Shown one piece after another: positions 1 through 10,939 of a stretch of 64,000 nucleotides of DNA. Source of the DNA: Haemaphysalis longicornis (lineage: Eukaryota; Arthropoda; Arachnida; Ixodida; Ixodidae); contig JABSTR010001229.1 in assembly GCA_013339765.2 (NCBI GenBank), forward strand, positions 62,001 through 126,000. Reading direction: 5' to 3'. Below the pieces are notes generated by a model. The model worked only from the letters and a program-made list of their open reading frames with translations, did no database searches and was not told the origin of the DNA. Numbering within the stretch: the first letter of the stretch is position 1; each line of letters starts with the position of its first letter. The position numbers and the translations under genes are program-made.

Positions 1-250
1 CCTGTGTTCTATCCTGTGCTCCATAACGTTGCGCGTGCTCTTATGTTGGCTTTCCTGCACAATGCCACAGCTGCGTGAAAAAGCCACACGCGCATAAAAT
101 GTGTCATACGAGCGTCCAGGTGAGAATGAGCAGGGCTTGTCGCAGTGTTCGTGTTAAGGTTGGCGACGCTAACATTTCAAAACAATGTGTGCCGAGCGAC
201 GTGAAGATCAAACTACCGTCGTGCTTACCAGGGGTGCTTTCTTTCCTCAG

Positions 251-426
251 GGAGCAGGAGGTATCGTCACTTGCGGACGCCCTCCTGTCAGTCAACATGT
301 CAGCTGCAGTCAGTGTCGGGAGCCCTCAAATGCCACGCAGGGTAACTCTCAGCCCTGACAAGAAGAGAGCCCTGGCACAGTTTTTCAGTCGCAGGGAGGT
401 GACAGTTATTGAACCCGAAATGATTG
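251..426 (+). CDS. NUP214: NUP214-like exon 1 of those visible (linker before FG domain)
   Basis: This is an internal exon between a good acceptor (ctttcctcag at 241-250) and a strong donor (g|gtgagc after 426). It starts with the last base of a codon and ends with the first base of one. It encodes about 58 residues: an Ala/Ser/Val-rich stretch, then a basic helix-like block (RRVTLSPDKKRALAQFFSRR) and VTVIEPE. That block resembles, from memory of the human protein, the NUP214 segment after the coiled coil with the pattern L-x-P-(6-8 polar residues)-F-x-S-x-R. NUP214 is a nucleoporin of the cytoplasmic face of the nuclear pore that binds NUP88 and export receptors. The beta-propeller and coiled-coil exons would lie left of the window. 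The open frame running upstream to about 75 is intron read-through. The splice sites are inferred from sequence only. Confidence 0.7.
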
Positions 427-1655
427 GTGAGCTGCCCCCCTGACTTTCCTTCTTCTTCTTGTAGCTAAAGCACCACCGTCCGGAAGCCGTTAGTTGGCGG
501 TGTTGATTGCTGAGGGAGCTATGTCAATGATGTGTGTTCCGCTAGAGAGGCACTTGTCCAAAAATGGCTGTTTTGCCCCCTTGCATTAACGTAAATAAAT
601 CTGGCACGGACAGTGTACAGCGGCCACTGTGACCAGTGGATACAGCTGTGTGGTAGAGTGAGCTCGCTTGCTCATCTTCAGTGAGCAGATAGCCCGCAGA
701 GGAGGGAGGCTCATACATCAGTGTAGCATGCGGGTAGTGTTTGCTTGAACCTTGCACCGAATTGAGTGCAGCATGATGCATGGCTTTGCAAGACAACGCG
801 TGACCAGGAACTCTGAATAAGTTAACAACATGGCCTCGCATATGACAGCTACGAATATGCACATACTTAGACAACTATTTTCCTACTTCATTTTTGCGAG
901 TAAACCGGCTTCAGGCGATGCACATCACATGCAGTGAGTTTCACAGATGTGCAATGCACCGAACCGCTCTACGACATGCACGCCCGTGGCTAGGTGCATG
1001 GCCACGTTTTAGATTTCATACGTTGCCACAGCATAATTTGTACCATACAAATGTTTCATAATTGTCAATCACTCATCTACAGATGGTAACAAATGGTAAC
1101 GTTTTGAATAATCACTTTGAAAGTATTCAAACAAAATCGTTGTTCATTTCAAAGGCAAACATCATCATTAGCACATGCATAGTATCCTTTGACATGATTT
1201 GCTTCGTGAGTTTTAAAATCACCGAACCAGAGGCCGTCAACAATACCACATGTGATAAACATGTTGATTCTTGCCTATTTATCCAGAGGAGCAACAGTCT
1301 AAGATTTTCTCTGTTAATCATTCTGTCCCCATCTGCATTTTGTGTGTGTGTGGTGGGGGCAGGGAGAGTGGGATAGAAAGGTGGAGGCTTTGTTCTGGCC
1401 AACAGTGAATTCAATGCCGAGATTTGCTCTTTACATTCTCTACTGTTGGAAAATTTGAGGGAACTTAATCACTGTGTGTTTTATTCAACATAAGCTGGTG
1501 CAGCGTGTCCAAATCTTGGCAACATCTATGATATGACGCGCATGCACCCCCTGCAAAACTACCACCTGTTTGTTTTACCTGCAACCCCCACAGGTACTGG
1601 CGATTCTAGGACACCTTAACGGTAGTACACTTTGGGTTCATCTTTACTTGTGCAG
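427..1655. other. intron, no recognised element
   Basis: This is AT-rich intron sequence between the first two visible exons. I find no credible coding frame, no terminal inverted repeats and no SINE. A short TG/GGGG-rich patch lies near 1339-1370. Confidence 0.5.
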
Positions 1656-1738
1656 CTTTTGGCATCCCTCCGCCTTACACACCGGCAAGATTTCCGATGT
1701 CTCTGGAGGCTGAGAGGAAGAAATTCATAGAATGGAGG
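1656..1738 (+). CDS. NUP214: NUP214-like exon 2
   Basis: This small exon has its acceptor at ttacttgtgcag (ending 1655). Its first two bases complete the codon left open by the exon ending at 426, giving an Ala. It encodes about 28 residues that look coding: FGIPPPYTPARFPMS followed by an acidic/basic helix-like LEAERKKFIEWR. The donor is AGG|gtttag at 1738/1739, which is weak, and an in-frame stop follows at once, so the exon must end near here. It ends in phase 0. The intron that follows is only 82 bp. The phase agreement on both sides is the main support; a transcript would settle the donor. Confidence 0.55.
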
Positions 1739-1820
1739 GTTTAGTCCAATTTATTTGCAGAGATATGTATCACAAAGTGTGCCAGTTGGTGCTTTGTATC
1801 TTTGTGCGTCATTTACAGAG

Positions 1821-1931
1821 CAGTACACAGAGTCACGGCTGATTTCTAAGCTGGCTCCTGTACTTGAGGGTATTGCGGCCAAGGATCAGGCTGCCAAGGA
1901 TCATCAGGCTGCCAAGGAGGACAGTATCCAG
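1821..1931 (+). CDS. NUP214: NUP214-like exon 3
   Basis: The acceptor is tttacagag|CAG; a cut two bases earlier is also possible, but only 1821 keeps the phase. The donor is CAG|gtgtgc at 1931/1932. The exon is 111 bp, phase 0 on both sides. It encodes a helical, charged 37-residue segment starting QYTESRLISKLAPVLEG with two AAKD-type repeats (KDQAAKDHQAAKEDS). The open frame continues past the donor into a reverse-transcriptase relic at about 2100-2310, which is intronic and unrelated. The segment would belong to the linker between the coiled coil and the FG domain of NUP214. I found no catalytic motif and expect none in a structural pore protein. Confidence 0.6.
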
Positions 1932-2094
1932 GTGTGCACTACCACTGTTCCGCTTTTAGTTCATACAGGCAAGGGGCATGTGTATGCACTTGTAAAGGGA
2001 AGCAGAATGCCTCTGAATCGAGATTTCGAAAGCAAGTGTGGTGCCTGTGGAGGAATAGGGAAGGGTTTGAAAGAGGCCATAAAGACCAAATGCA

Positions 2095-2315
2095 GGTTTT
2101 TCAAAAAAGCGTTTCATTCTGTAGACACCAATGTGGTACTGAAAGCATTGAGAATCCGGGGATTAGAGGATACTTACGTAAAGCTCAAGGGAGGACATGC
2201 ACAAGGGATGCACAGGAAGGGTGCAAGACAAGGAGACACTATCCCTGCAAAACTGTTTACAGCCAGTCTTGAGGGGGCATTCAGGAAGCTTGATTGGGAG
2301 AAGCCCCTCTACCCG
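2095..2315 (+). pseudogene. RTE-type LINE reverse-transcriptase relic
   Basis: The plus strand carries a degraded reverse-transcriptase fragment: FKKAFHSVDTNVVLKAL, then GARQGDTIPAKLFTASLE and FRKLDWE. These match the conserved KAFDSV(D/E)..AVL and G(V/A)RQGD(T/S)(I/L)SPKLF blocks of RTE/BovB-like non-LTR retrotransposons. The catalytic FADD block and everything beyond are missing, so it is a short dead piece inside the intron. It happens to be in frame with the exon at 1821-1931. Confidence 0.75.
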
Positions 2316-2439
2316 TATCCCTTTATGATTGAATGGAGAATATTTCAGCCACTTGAGATTTGCGGGTAACCGTTTTGTTCAGCGAGTCCGGAGAACACCG
2401 GCAAAAAATTTTCTTATTTTTCTCAGAACACCTGCCTTG

Positions 2440-2670
2440 ATTTTCTTTATTCTCTTATGAACCGAAAGCTCGGTCTCGACCCCGCCTACTTCATAACCCC
2501 CCTATCAACATGTCAAACTCGTCATTTACACGCATTATTTCTTTCAGCATTTTTTGCTCAGGCCGATTTGTTCAAATTTTCCTTATTTCCACAAACAGTC
2601 AATGAATGGAATAACACTTCTGAAGAAGACCCGTTATCTGTAGAGTGCCTTGAACGCAGCTTTTAGACTA
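2440..2670 (+). pseudogene. C-terminal relic of a CR1/L2-like LINE
   Basis: Positions 2457-2666 read as a short plus-strand frame with the end of many CR1/L2-type polymerases: ADLFKFSLFPQTVNEWN followed by a short tail and a stop. The FK(Y/F)SFFPRTIxxWN pattern at the extreme C-terminus is characteristic of such LINEs. No upstream domains remain. It lies about 130 bp after the RTE relic, but the two families differ. Confidence 0.6.
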
Positions 2671-3004
2671 GATACCTGCTTGCATCTTGGTCCTCAAAAC
2701 ACCTGTTCCTATGCAACTTTGTACCTACACATTGCTGTGCCTTTTGATTTTGCCTTTTGTCTAACGTTGTCAATTTTTTGGCTCTTCCTGTATATTTTTT
2801 TGTATGTACTGAAGACGTTTCTTTTGTGATGTAAAAAAAGTTCTGTTTTCCCCTAGGCAGTCAAGTGTATCCCTAAACGCAAATATGGCAATGAAACTAT
2901 TGAAGAAGTGGATTGTGTGAAAACACTCAATGTATATGCCAACATGAATACGTCTTGGAATGTCCGTGTAAACAATTTAGTTACCGACGTGCATATCGAA
3001 AACT

Positions 3005-3245
3005 ACCCGCCGCGGTGGCTCAGTGGCTAAGGCGTTGCGCTGCTGAGCACGAGGTCGCGGGTTCGATTCCCGGCCGCGGCGGCCGCTTTTCTGATGGAGG
3101 CGAAAAGCAACAACGTACGTGTGCACGAGATTTCGGCGCACGTTAAAGATCCCCAGGTGGTCAAAATTAATCCGGAGCCCTTCACTACGGCGCGCCTCAT
3201 CGCCTGCGTTGTGTCGGCGCGTTAAACCCTACAATCAATCAATCA
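3005..3245 (+). repeat. Ruka-like tRNA-derived SINE, full length (copy 1)
   Basis: The head begins with CCGCCGCGG and carries an A box (TGGCTCAGTGGCTAAGG) and a perfect B box (GGTTCGATTCC), as in a tRNA-derived RNA polymerase III promoter. The body contains the ATTTCGGCGCACG and GATCCCCAGGTGGTC blocks and ends in (AATC)n. A 12-bp target duplication, ATATCGAAAACT, flanks it (2993-3004 and 3246-3257). The structure matches the tick SINE Ruka as I know it. Confidence 0.9.
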
Positions 3246-3257
3246 ATATCGAAAACT

Positions 3258-3888
3258 GTTGGAATACTAGCTAAATTTAAGTATTTTTTGCCGCTTGCTT
3301 TAAAGTTACATATCTATAACTCGTTTATGTATCACCTGAATTGCTGCTTTCTTGCGTGGGGAAACACAACCAAAACAAACCTAAATCGAATGTACGTATT
3401 GGAAAAAAAAAAAAGCAGTACGACATATAGCTGCTGTAAAGCCTAACGCACATACAAAAAATCTATTCAGCCAACTGAATTTGGTTTTCAGTTCACAACC
3501 TTTATAACCTTAACCTAGCAAAAAAAAAATACAAATCTCACTTACATCATATTGACACTTTCATAAAATCAATTGAGAACATAACAGCAAAAGCATACAA
3601 AAATACCCAACACGTTCACAATGAATGTGGACTGTACCGTTTTCACGTTCCATCTTTGGGCACCGAATGATTCGGCACACTTTGCCTTCCTTGTTAAATC
3701 ACCTTGCTGCCAATGACATTATTACTCAGCATGTAAACAGTGTTGTATTAAAAATTTTTTTTGTGGCAAAGGGGTGATTCCAGAAGAACTGTGTATAATG
3801 ATGCCACTCAAGCAACTTTTCGTTAAAATATGTACTTTGTGATGCCTGTCGCTGTCTGTAACTAGGGCGTGGACTTCATCAAGTGAAT
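3258..3888. other. intron, no recognised element
   Basis: This is AT-rich intron with short A and T runs. I see no inverted-repeat termini and no coding frame. Confidence 0.4.
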
Positions 3889-3890
3889 TA

Positions 3891-4816
3891 CAGTAGAATC
3901 TCGATGATATGAATCTCGCGGGACCGCAGAAAATATTCGTATTGTCCGAAATTCGAACAAACCAACACGGACCAAAAAATTGAGCCCTAAAAAAAGTTTT
4001 CGTTTATTTTCTTACTTTCGTGTGAAGAAATCCGTGATGTTTTTCTGCTTTTTTTTTTAACCTCCGTGTCGCCCAGCAGTTCTTTCTGGAGCGCGTAAAA
4101 CTTCACACTCGTCTCCTCACTCGCCGTGCCCAAGCTCACTGCGCGCTGCAACAGTCAAGGCGTGAACCTTATGGCGTGTTTTTGCAGGCGATTTGTGCAC
4201 GTCGGCGTCATGAAAATGACATGCGACGTGCACGGCAGTTTCGGAGCACTCGAGAGAGCCGGCTGGCTCCGCCACGCCGGAGATGTTTAGGCTTTCCACC
4301 CCTGCAGATATTTCATGGACGCTTTCACTAGCAGCGCAGATGATGTTTTGTAGTACTGTTTTCGCCCACATTATCAGCTCTTTTACTGCACAACCAACTT
4401 CGGCATTTTAAAGATCAGTTACATGCGGCCGCTCGAGCGCCCCACACACCACTTTGCAGCTTAAGCCGCCGCCATGTTGCCGCCGCCGGCCACGGCGGCC
4501 ACGGGTGGTCCTGCGGCGGCGTCAGCGTGCCTGGGGCATGCAGGGCGCGTTTTCATGAGCAGAAAACGACAGCCTGGCTGTTCCTGGAGAAGAGTGACAA
4601 AGAGGGTAAAGAGAGCCCGTACGTCGCCGTCGCTTGGTCGCTCAGCAGTTGGACACCTCGCCGGCTCGTTAATATCATCAGCCGGGCCGCGTAGGTGCGT
4701 TCGTAACAGTCGAAATTTTGTTTATTGCAAACAATGCAATTTTGCCAGGACTTCTTCGAACTTCTTGTCATCCCGAAATTCGTATTACCCAGAATCGTAT
4801 CATCGAGATTTCACTG
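3891..4816. mobile_element. Tigger-like MITE (family T, copy 1)
   Basis: The terminal inverted repeats are CAGTAGAATCTCGATGATA at the left and the complement of ATCATCGAGATTTCACTG at the right, with TA flanks at 3889-3890 and 4817-4818. A pogo/Tigger transposase in trans is implied by the TIR style and TA target. The internal sequence (about 0.9 kb) has no transposase. Related copies lie at 24444-25298, 30166-31178 and, truncated, inside 13387-14756. Confidence 0.8.
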
Positions 4817-5206
4817 TAATTGCACTTTTCCGAGCCCCCACCCCCACCCCACTTTGTCTGAGATAAACTTTTATCTGATCTTTTACCTTATGTATCCCTC
4901 CTGCTCGGGCTATTGGCCTGCAGCATTCCTTAAATAACAAATAAGTAAAAATACTTTGTTCTGGGTTGAAAAGCGTCTTATAGGATGTACAGGCTCACAT
5001 CCTCTCAAATGCTGCCTGAATTTGCCAGTGAGTTGTCAGGCTTGTAGCAACCGAACATGCTTCGTGAGTGGCATGGCGGAACACAAATGGCTCCTTGAAC
5101 AAGCACAGCACGAGTTTGCGAGCAAAATGCGTGAGCTGGCTTGGATGCCTAACTCTCTAGCATGGTTGTGTTCACCCTGTGAACGTCGTTTCCATATGCC
5201 CTGCAG

Positions 5207-5471
5207 CGAGCTGAGCCACCTGCTGAGCCCATGCCAGCTCCAAGTCAGCAGCTGAGCGTGGTCTCCAAAGGCCTCCACTCCTCCCAAGCCGGCAGTGCTG
5301 GGGGAAACCAAGGACGGTATCACGACGCCCAAGCCATTCGAAGCACCAGGGAGGAAGCTGCAGTCCTTTACCACCTCGACGCCCCTCATCCCCACCGAGC
5401 CGGCCACGAGTGGAATCACCTGCGGAATCCCACTGTCACGGGTCGTCACTGCTCCTGAGCCGGGAAGAGTG
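5207..5471 (+). CDS. NUP214: NUP214-like exon 4, with an apparent 1-nt insertion
   Basis: The acceptor is tatgccctgcag (ending 5206) and the donor GTG|gtgagc at 5471/5472; both flanks are phase 0. The length, 265 bp, is one base too many for that phase. The first part reads RAEPPAEPMPAPSQQLSVVS in one frame. The second reads PKPAVLGETKDGITTPKPF, then APGRKLQSFTTSTPLIPTEP, in another. The two join without a gap if one G is removed from the AAAGG near 5267-5271. The Pro/Ser/Thr-rich composition fits the NUP214 linker. The extra base is either an assembly or sequencing error or a real frameshift; since downstream FG exons stay open and in phase, an error is more likely. A start at 5257 would avoid the shift, but that site has no pyrimidine tract and the wrong phase. 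Confidence 0.7.
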
Positions 5472-5759
5472 GTGAGCATTGTGTCCTGAATTAACGTTGC
5501 ATACGTGCACCGACACAGGGGGCAGCCCTGGTCGACTGCAAGGATGCACAAGTGTTCACCTGCTTTATATTATTCGTGTTTTCGTGTGTAGATGACTTGT
5601 TTCGTATTGGTCGTATACGTCATGTCTTGTGTTTCCGTATACAGTCGAAACCTGCAATAACGAAATCGCCGGGGAAACCGGAAAAATTCGTTTTCGCGAG
5701 AATTTCGTTGCCGCAAGTACGAGACATAAAAACAGTGATATGGCCAGCAGAACGAAAAT

Positions 5760-7367
5760 TTATTGCCAGAAGTCCATCAACTTACTTTGCCGACCCTTGC
5801 CATGCAACAACTTCAAAGCTCTCCCTTTGCACTGAAAAAAGTGGTCCATTGCCACGTCGTCGTCATGTGCGGCGAAGAAGGACCGAAGAGTGTCGAGGGC
5901 ATCCAAAACAACCCGCGGGTTGGGTTTCTCCGCGCGCTTGTCTTCTTGGTCCTCGGTGTCGTCAGCTTCGCGCACGCTTTCGATAATGGCCTCGTCGGTC
6001 ATTTCTTCGTGCACGACTACATCGTCATCGGCGCGAACGATTTCGGCGCACGTTAAAGATCCCCAGGTGGTCAAAATTAATCCGGAGCCCTCCACTACGG
6101 CGCGCCTCATCGCCTGCGTTGCGTCGGCGCGTTAAACCCCACAATCACACATCATCGGCGCGAACGAACGCATCAACCGTGAGCCCATCTGGGATATCGA
6201 TGTCGATGGCTCAAAGTGCCCCCCAGGCGTTGGTCAGCGATAGCGGCACTGCGCTGCCAGCACTCTCGCCGTCAAGTGCACCTTCGTCGAAATCTTCGTC
6301 TGGTGACGCTGAAGCGCAATCCGTGCGTGATGCTTGCACGGTGGTGGTGAAGCCCCCGTGCTTGAAGCAGTTCTCAATCAGCGAAGGGGATGTCGCAACC
6401 CATGCGGCGGCCACCATCTCAAAGGCCATGCACAAATTCACGTCGGTGGGACGCTTGTGGTGGAGGTTGAGTAGCAGACGCTGGATCAACCTCTCCCGGT
6501 AGGCACACTTCACGCTCCGAATTACGCCTTGATCGAGCAGCTGCAGAATGGAAGGGCAGTTTGGTGGAAAAAAAACCAAGCGCACGTTCGTGAGCTCCGT
6601 CTCGTCCATGTGGTGGGCGCTGCAGTTGTCTAAAAAAAGGGCCACCGACCTGCCCGCCTTGCGCATGTCGGCATCGAACGCCTCAACCCAGCTGGAGAAA
6701 AGAGCGCGAGACATCCACGCCTTCTTGTTAGCGGCGTACTGAACGGGCAGCGAGCGGCGGTTTCATTTGAAGCAGCGGGGCTTCTAGCTCCGGCCGATGA
6801 CTAGAAGTGGCCGCTTGTCTGTGCCGTCCATATTGCAGCACAACAAAATGGTAACGCGTTGCTTGCTGTGCTTGCCCCCATGGCATTTCTGGCCTTCCAA
6901 TTCCAGGGTCTTCGACGGGAGCATTTGAAAGAACAACTCCGTCTCGTCCGCGTTGTACACGTCGCAGGGCTGGTACTGGTCCAGTACTTCTCTGTTGGTC
7001 AGCAGCCATGACAACGTTGTTACAGGGTCAACGCTTGCTGCTTCTCCTGAAATCGCCTTGGCCACGATGTTGTGCCGGGCTTTAAAGCGGCCCAACCATC
7101 CAACGCTTGCTCGGAACTGGTTGTGCCTGAGGATGCAGGCAAAGTCCAGTGCCTTCTGCTGTAGTATTTTTGAGGGGTGCCCATAAGCAGTAATGCACCA
7201 AAGTTCTGCAGTCGATGAACAACTTTCTCCAGGTGCGGTATTCTCGAGTTTTGTCCCATTTGCATCCTTTTCAAACGTGTCCCTTTTGGTGAGCCCTGAT
7301 TGGCCAAAAGCAAACAACTGGAATTGACGTAACGCAAGTGTGGCAAACCTACTGCCAACACCCACGG
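5760..7367 (-). pseudogene. Tigger transposase (DDE_1 superfamily), broken
   Basis: Read on the minus strand it shows, in order, a CENP-B/Tc5-type helix-turn-helix (KALDFACILRHNQF..SVGWLGRFKARHNI, about 7155-7060), the first catalytic block YNADETELFFQM (about 6960), the second LFLDNCSAHH (about 6630), the third LLDQGVIRSVK about 30 residues on, and a C-terminus ending KLMDFWQ and a stop. This is the DDD arrangement of Tigger/pogo enzymes, which cut and paste at TA. It is dead: two in-frame stops lie near 6784 and 6768, a SINE insertion (6041-6167 including one target copy, 127 bp) shifts the frame, and the N-terminal DNA-binding domain is missing beyond 7368. Both sides of the SINE return to one frame when that insertion is discounted. 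Confidence 0.88.
6041..6151 (+). repeat. 5'-truncated Ruka-like SINE inside the transposase
   Basis: The copy starts at TTTCGGCGCACG, so it lacks the tRNA-like head, and ends GTTAAACCCCACAATCACA. It is flanked by a 16-bp target duplication, TCATCGGCGCGAACGA, at 6025-6040 and 6152-6167. This is 5' truncation typical of target-primed reverse transcription. Confidence 0.9.
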
Positions 7368-7368
7368 C

Positions 7369-10300
7369 TTAACTATTTCGTTACCGCGGGAAATTGGCCA
7401 ATTTTTAAGGGTCTCACAAAACATTTTTTTGCGTAGTACATATTGGTTAGGCACACATTGCAGTGACATAAAATGCAGATTATTCCGCGCGCTTTCCAAT
7501 GACACCAGTTCTAATAATGTTTTCCTAAATAATGATTGCGAAAAAAATTATCGAATTCGAAATTTCTGTCCACGCGTCAAAGAAAATAAGAAAACGTAAG
7601 TTGTGTACAATAAACCACCAGTAGTATAAAAAATTGAGAATATACATTTTGTAGTTAGACATTTCAAAAACCCGTCCTAGAAAAAAAATTGAGTTGCGCA
7701 ATAAAATTTGTGAGATATAAAAGAAAATGTTAGCCCGCGTGGTGCCCGTGCCTTGTGGTGAAGCCCAACCACTATTTCAAATTTTGCTATTTTGGATGGT
7801 TCTCTAGAAGAAATCTGGTGGTTTGACATTATTAAAGGCCCAAATCAGCCTCCACGTGATGTAAAAACACCTTGTCAATGATTATGACCGGCACAATATT
7901 GAAGGCAAGCAAGCGATGTGAAAAAATCTGCTTGGAGTTGAGAACCAAACTCTTTGGTGGATGTTTGTTGACATTCTGATGATCACTTATCAGTCAGAAC
8001 TTTCATTTGCGGTTTATTATCATGTTCTGACTCACTATGGTAGCCTTGCTTGCAGGAATAAGGTACGATGCACTAGAATTGGCCGCGAGGCCCACCACTG
8101 GAGAGGCCGGCGCTGCGATCGTTTTGACGTCACTTGTAGGATCACCGTTCCTATCTTGCTGCGTAGTTGGCTTGCAGCGCGTGACACTTCGCTTAGGAAG
8201 CGCGTTCTAGAAGTATTTTCGTGTTAATTTCCTTCTGTGCGTAAAGCGCAGTTCGACCTAATGGTGACTGTATAACCGTATCAACTATGGTAAATTATCC
8301 GAAAACACCATGAGCGTGGTGGTGTATTCCGCATGCGACTGAAGCGCATTTCCCCGATCAACAATGTGGACTACGACGATCGCCGAGTGAAGTTTCTAGA
8401 TTTTCCTTGTTTGCAAGAAATGTATAAAGCAGAAAATCGTGAAGCGTAAACTGCTCGCAGAAGCACACGCACCCGCCGTGCCTGCCCGCATGCACAGCCG
8501 ACGGTGCGGCTCGAACCGACGCTGGTCGCGGCAGCAACAACTTGTCGCCGCTTTTTAAAATTACACAAGTCGTGGAAAAGAAGTTCCAGATTGCTGAAAG
8601 TGGATGTTAGTGTGATGAAAAATTCTGATAGGTAGTGTCATGAGGTGTGGTTTTCAAAGCGATGCTCAAATATCTGCCGCGATTTACGCCGACCGGCCGC
8701 GGAGGGCGGACCCGGTAGCACCGGCCCGTTCACGCACGGTGCGGCGAGCGGCCGAAGGATGGCTATGCTTGCACGCAAGAATCGGCCGAGGTCGTGCACG
8801 TATCTTGATCTTCGATCGCTTCAACGGAAATCACCGCGCTTACAGAGTTCCCAGCGCGGTGAAACGTTCTGTTAGGGACTGTCACTCGCAACTCTAACGG
8901 CGATGAAATATCTGCTGCGACGCCAAGCCTAAAGTTCCTAACATCCGATTACGTGCATCCGAAGCCGGCTGCGAGCTGTTGGCGAAGGCCCTTGAGGCCC
9001 TCCCGTCGCGCACGCGCGTGTTGCGTTTGGGTTCCTCTAACTTCTTGGGGGCCCCCAACGCTCGGTTCTCCTATTCTAAGTATCCCCATTACCCGAAATC
9101 ATGAACGACGTGTTTCGCCTCGTACGCAGCCTCGCCTTCTGTGAGCAGTCGGGAGTTTCGAAATTGATGCTTGAGAAATGCCGGCTTACTGTAAACATAC
9201 AAAACACGCTGCAACTATAAATTACCACACCGAGCACCTAATGAAAACTAAATATAGCCTTGTCCGAACCCGCTCGAAGGCGTTAAAAACTCGCGTTCAT
9301 ACCGTTCATACATTGCGGACAAGTCGCGAAAAGTAAACATCAGCCGTGCAGAGTACGGGCTACGGCAGTGATCGTTAATCAAATCCGGGCATGAATATAA
9401 AACATCGTAGGGGAAATAGGCACTGATTAAGCCAAACTGCAGACCATAACAATACTTTTAAGCATGTGCGGCGAAGCAATCTGATCACCGTTCTCGCGTC
9501 ATTCATTTACCAGGCAAGACCAGTTCGCGCGGTGAGATCATAAGTGAGCAACGCGTTTCCGTCGCTGTTACAAGGTGTTTGCTTGCACACACATGTCCCG
9601 TCACAAGTTTTTCATAATGAATTTACAGCGTACTTTTCTCGGCATCAGTTGCATCGTCCTTGGCGTTATATAGTTGGCTGCGTATGTAAGAGCTGTGGGT
9701 TGCGATAGTAGCAACTACCTAAACGCGGCGGTGTCGCCGGGAACAAGCGAGTCTCTGATTGCTTGCCCGAATTATTAGGTTTACAGACAACTTTTTTGGT
9801 AATTTGCATCAAAATCCACAAGGAGCGGGCGAGACGGTGGCCACAACAAAAAAACACGCTTCGCGTACGCACGGGAAACGCGTTGTAGCAGACGACAACA
9901 CGATTCAGCGTCCTACAAGTGACGTCACTCGTAGGTGGCGCCACGGTATGTCCTCGAGGCCAATAATGCCCAGCAAGCTTTCACCACCAAGCCGCCATGG
10001 GGCTGTGAAACGAGTTCAGCACTCCGAGCCTACTACATTGCAGCGCCACCTAACAATTTCGAAAAGAATCCATTACATGGCCCTTGGAGAATTTGTCAGA
10101 ATGGACAGTTCTACTAAGCAGCGACACTAGACCTCCGGAAATACCCTCGTATGACACCGAAACTGGCCGGTGAACAGCTGGCGGTGTTCAAGGCCGATTG
10201 GAAGTGTTCTCCTCGTCTGAACTGACACCCGACGACTTGGTGTTATCGTTTGACTTTCAGCGGAAGCTCTTATCGCAGAAGCAAGGCGTAGATAAAGTGG

Positions 10301-10939
10301 AAGCGCAAGCGGCATGCTTGTTTGAGGAGCAGTAGCGGGCAACGGATGCACCATGGCAAATGAGCTTGTAGTTGGGTAACTCCGTACTAGCGCCAAATAT
10401 GAATTTCGCAATGCAAAAACGAAACCGAAACTTCTGGAAACTGGTTGAAAATGGCAGGCACACTTGCTAGACATGCGGGGGACCATCAGAAATAAGCTTT
10501 GGGAGAATAAAGCTGCCCTTTCTCCGAACCAAAGGTCATTAGTGAATAGCTGGGGCCATTTTCAAGTAATTATCACCTCTCAACGCTGTCAGACTACAAA
10601 GCTGAGCGCATTATTTGGTATTTGACTTGCCGGGAGCCTTTTGACGAAAAAAATATTATGGTAATGCAGCCTAGCGACGATCTCCATGCTTTTTTCTCAA
10701 GGGCAGCAGCCACGCCCCCTTCCTTAAAAACACACGCACCTCAGCTCGCAAAAAACGCTGTCAAAAATCTCCATGTCGCCGGAGCGGGAAAATTTCAACG
10801 GATTCTAAAAGGGCACTGCCTAGACTAACCACTGACCGCATTAGGTGCCCGAGAAATGACTACAACATGTCGAAATAGACAATATAAATCATCGATCACC
10901 GGTGATCGATTTGAATAGGCGTGGTAAGGAAAGAGTTAA
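7369..10939. mobile_element. TTAA-flanked piggyBac-like non-autonomous element (family A, copy 1)
   Basis: It begins TTAACTATTTCGTTACCGC and ends with the complement (GGTAAGGAAAGAGTTAA), matching the perfect 19-bp terminal repeats of the copy at 16309-17996. TTAA at both ends is the piggyBac target. Interior blocks match the other two copies. No transposase is present. About 1.9 kb in the middle (8081-9961) is a separate insertion. Confidence 0.75.
8081..9961. mobile_element. putative MITE nested in family A copy 1
   Basis: Comparison with the other family A copies shows foreign sequence between ACTAGAATT and AATAATGCC. Its ends form an inverted repeat: GGCCGCGAGG at left against CCTCGAGGCC at right, with a second inner repeat TGACGTCACTTGTAGGA about 50 bp in from each end. 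The target duplication is unclear (AATT/AATA). There are no coding domains; the superfamily is unknown. Confidence 0.55.

Larger units (their letters stand above)
5642..7368 (-). mobile_element. Tigger/pogo DNA transposon, truncated at its 5' side
   Basis: The right-hand terminal repeat of this minus-strand element begins at 5642 (CAGTCGAAACCTGCAATAAC, after TA). The transposase gene follows from about 5760 upward. At 7369 the element is cut by a TTAA-flanked insertion and its other end was not found beyond that insertion. It sits in the 17.6-kb intron. Confidence 0.75.

Noticed and set aside
1755..2369. Single 204-codon gene
   Set aside because: It fuses a NUP214 exon, intron sequence and a LINE relic that happen to share a frame.
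3021..3081. A tRNA gene
   Set aside because: The A and B boxes belong to the SINE head; there is no cloverleaf with acceptor-stem pairing, and the element has SINE body, tail and target duplication.
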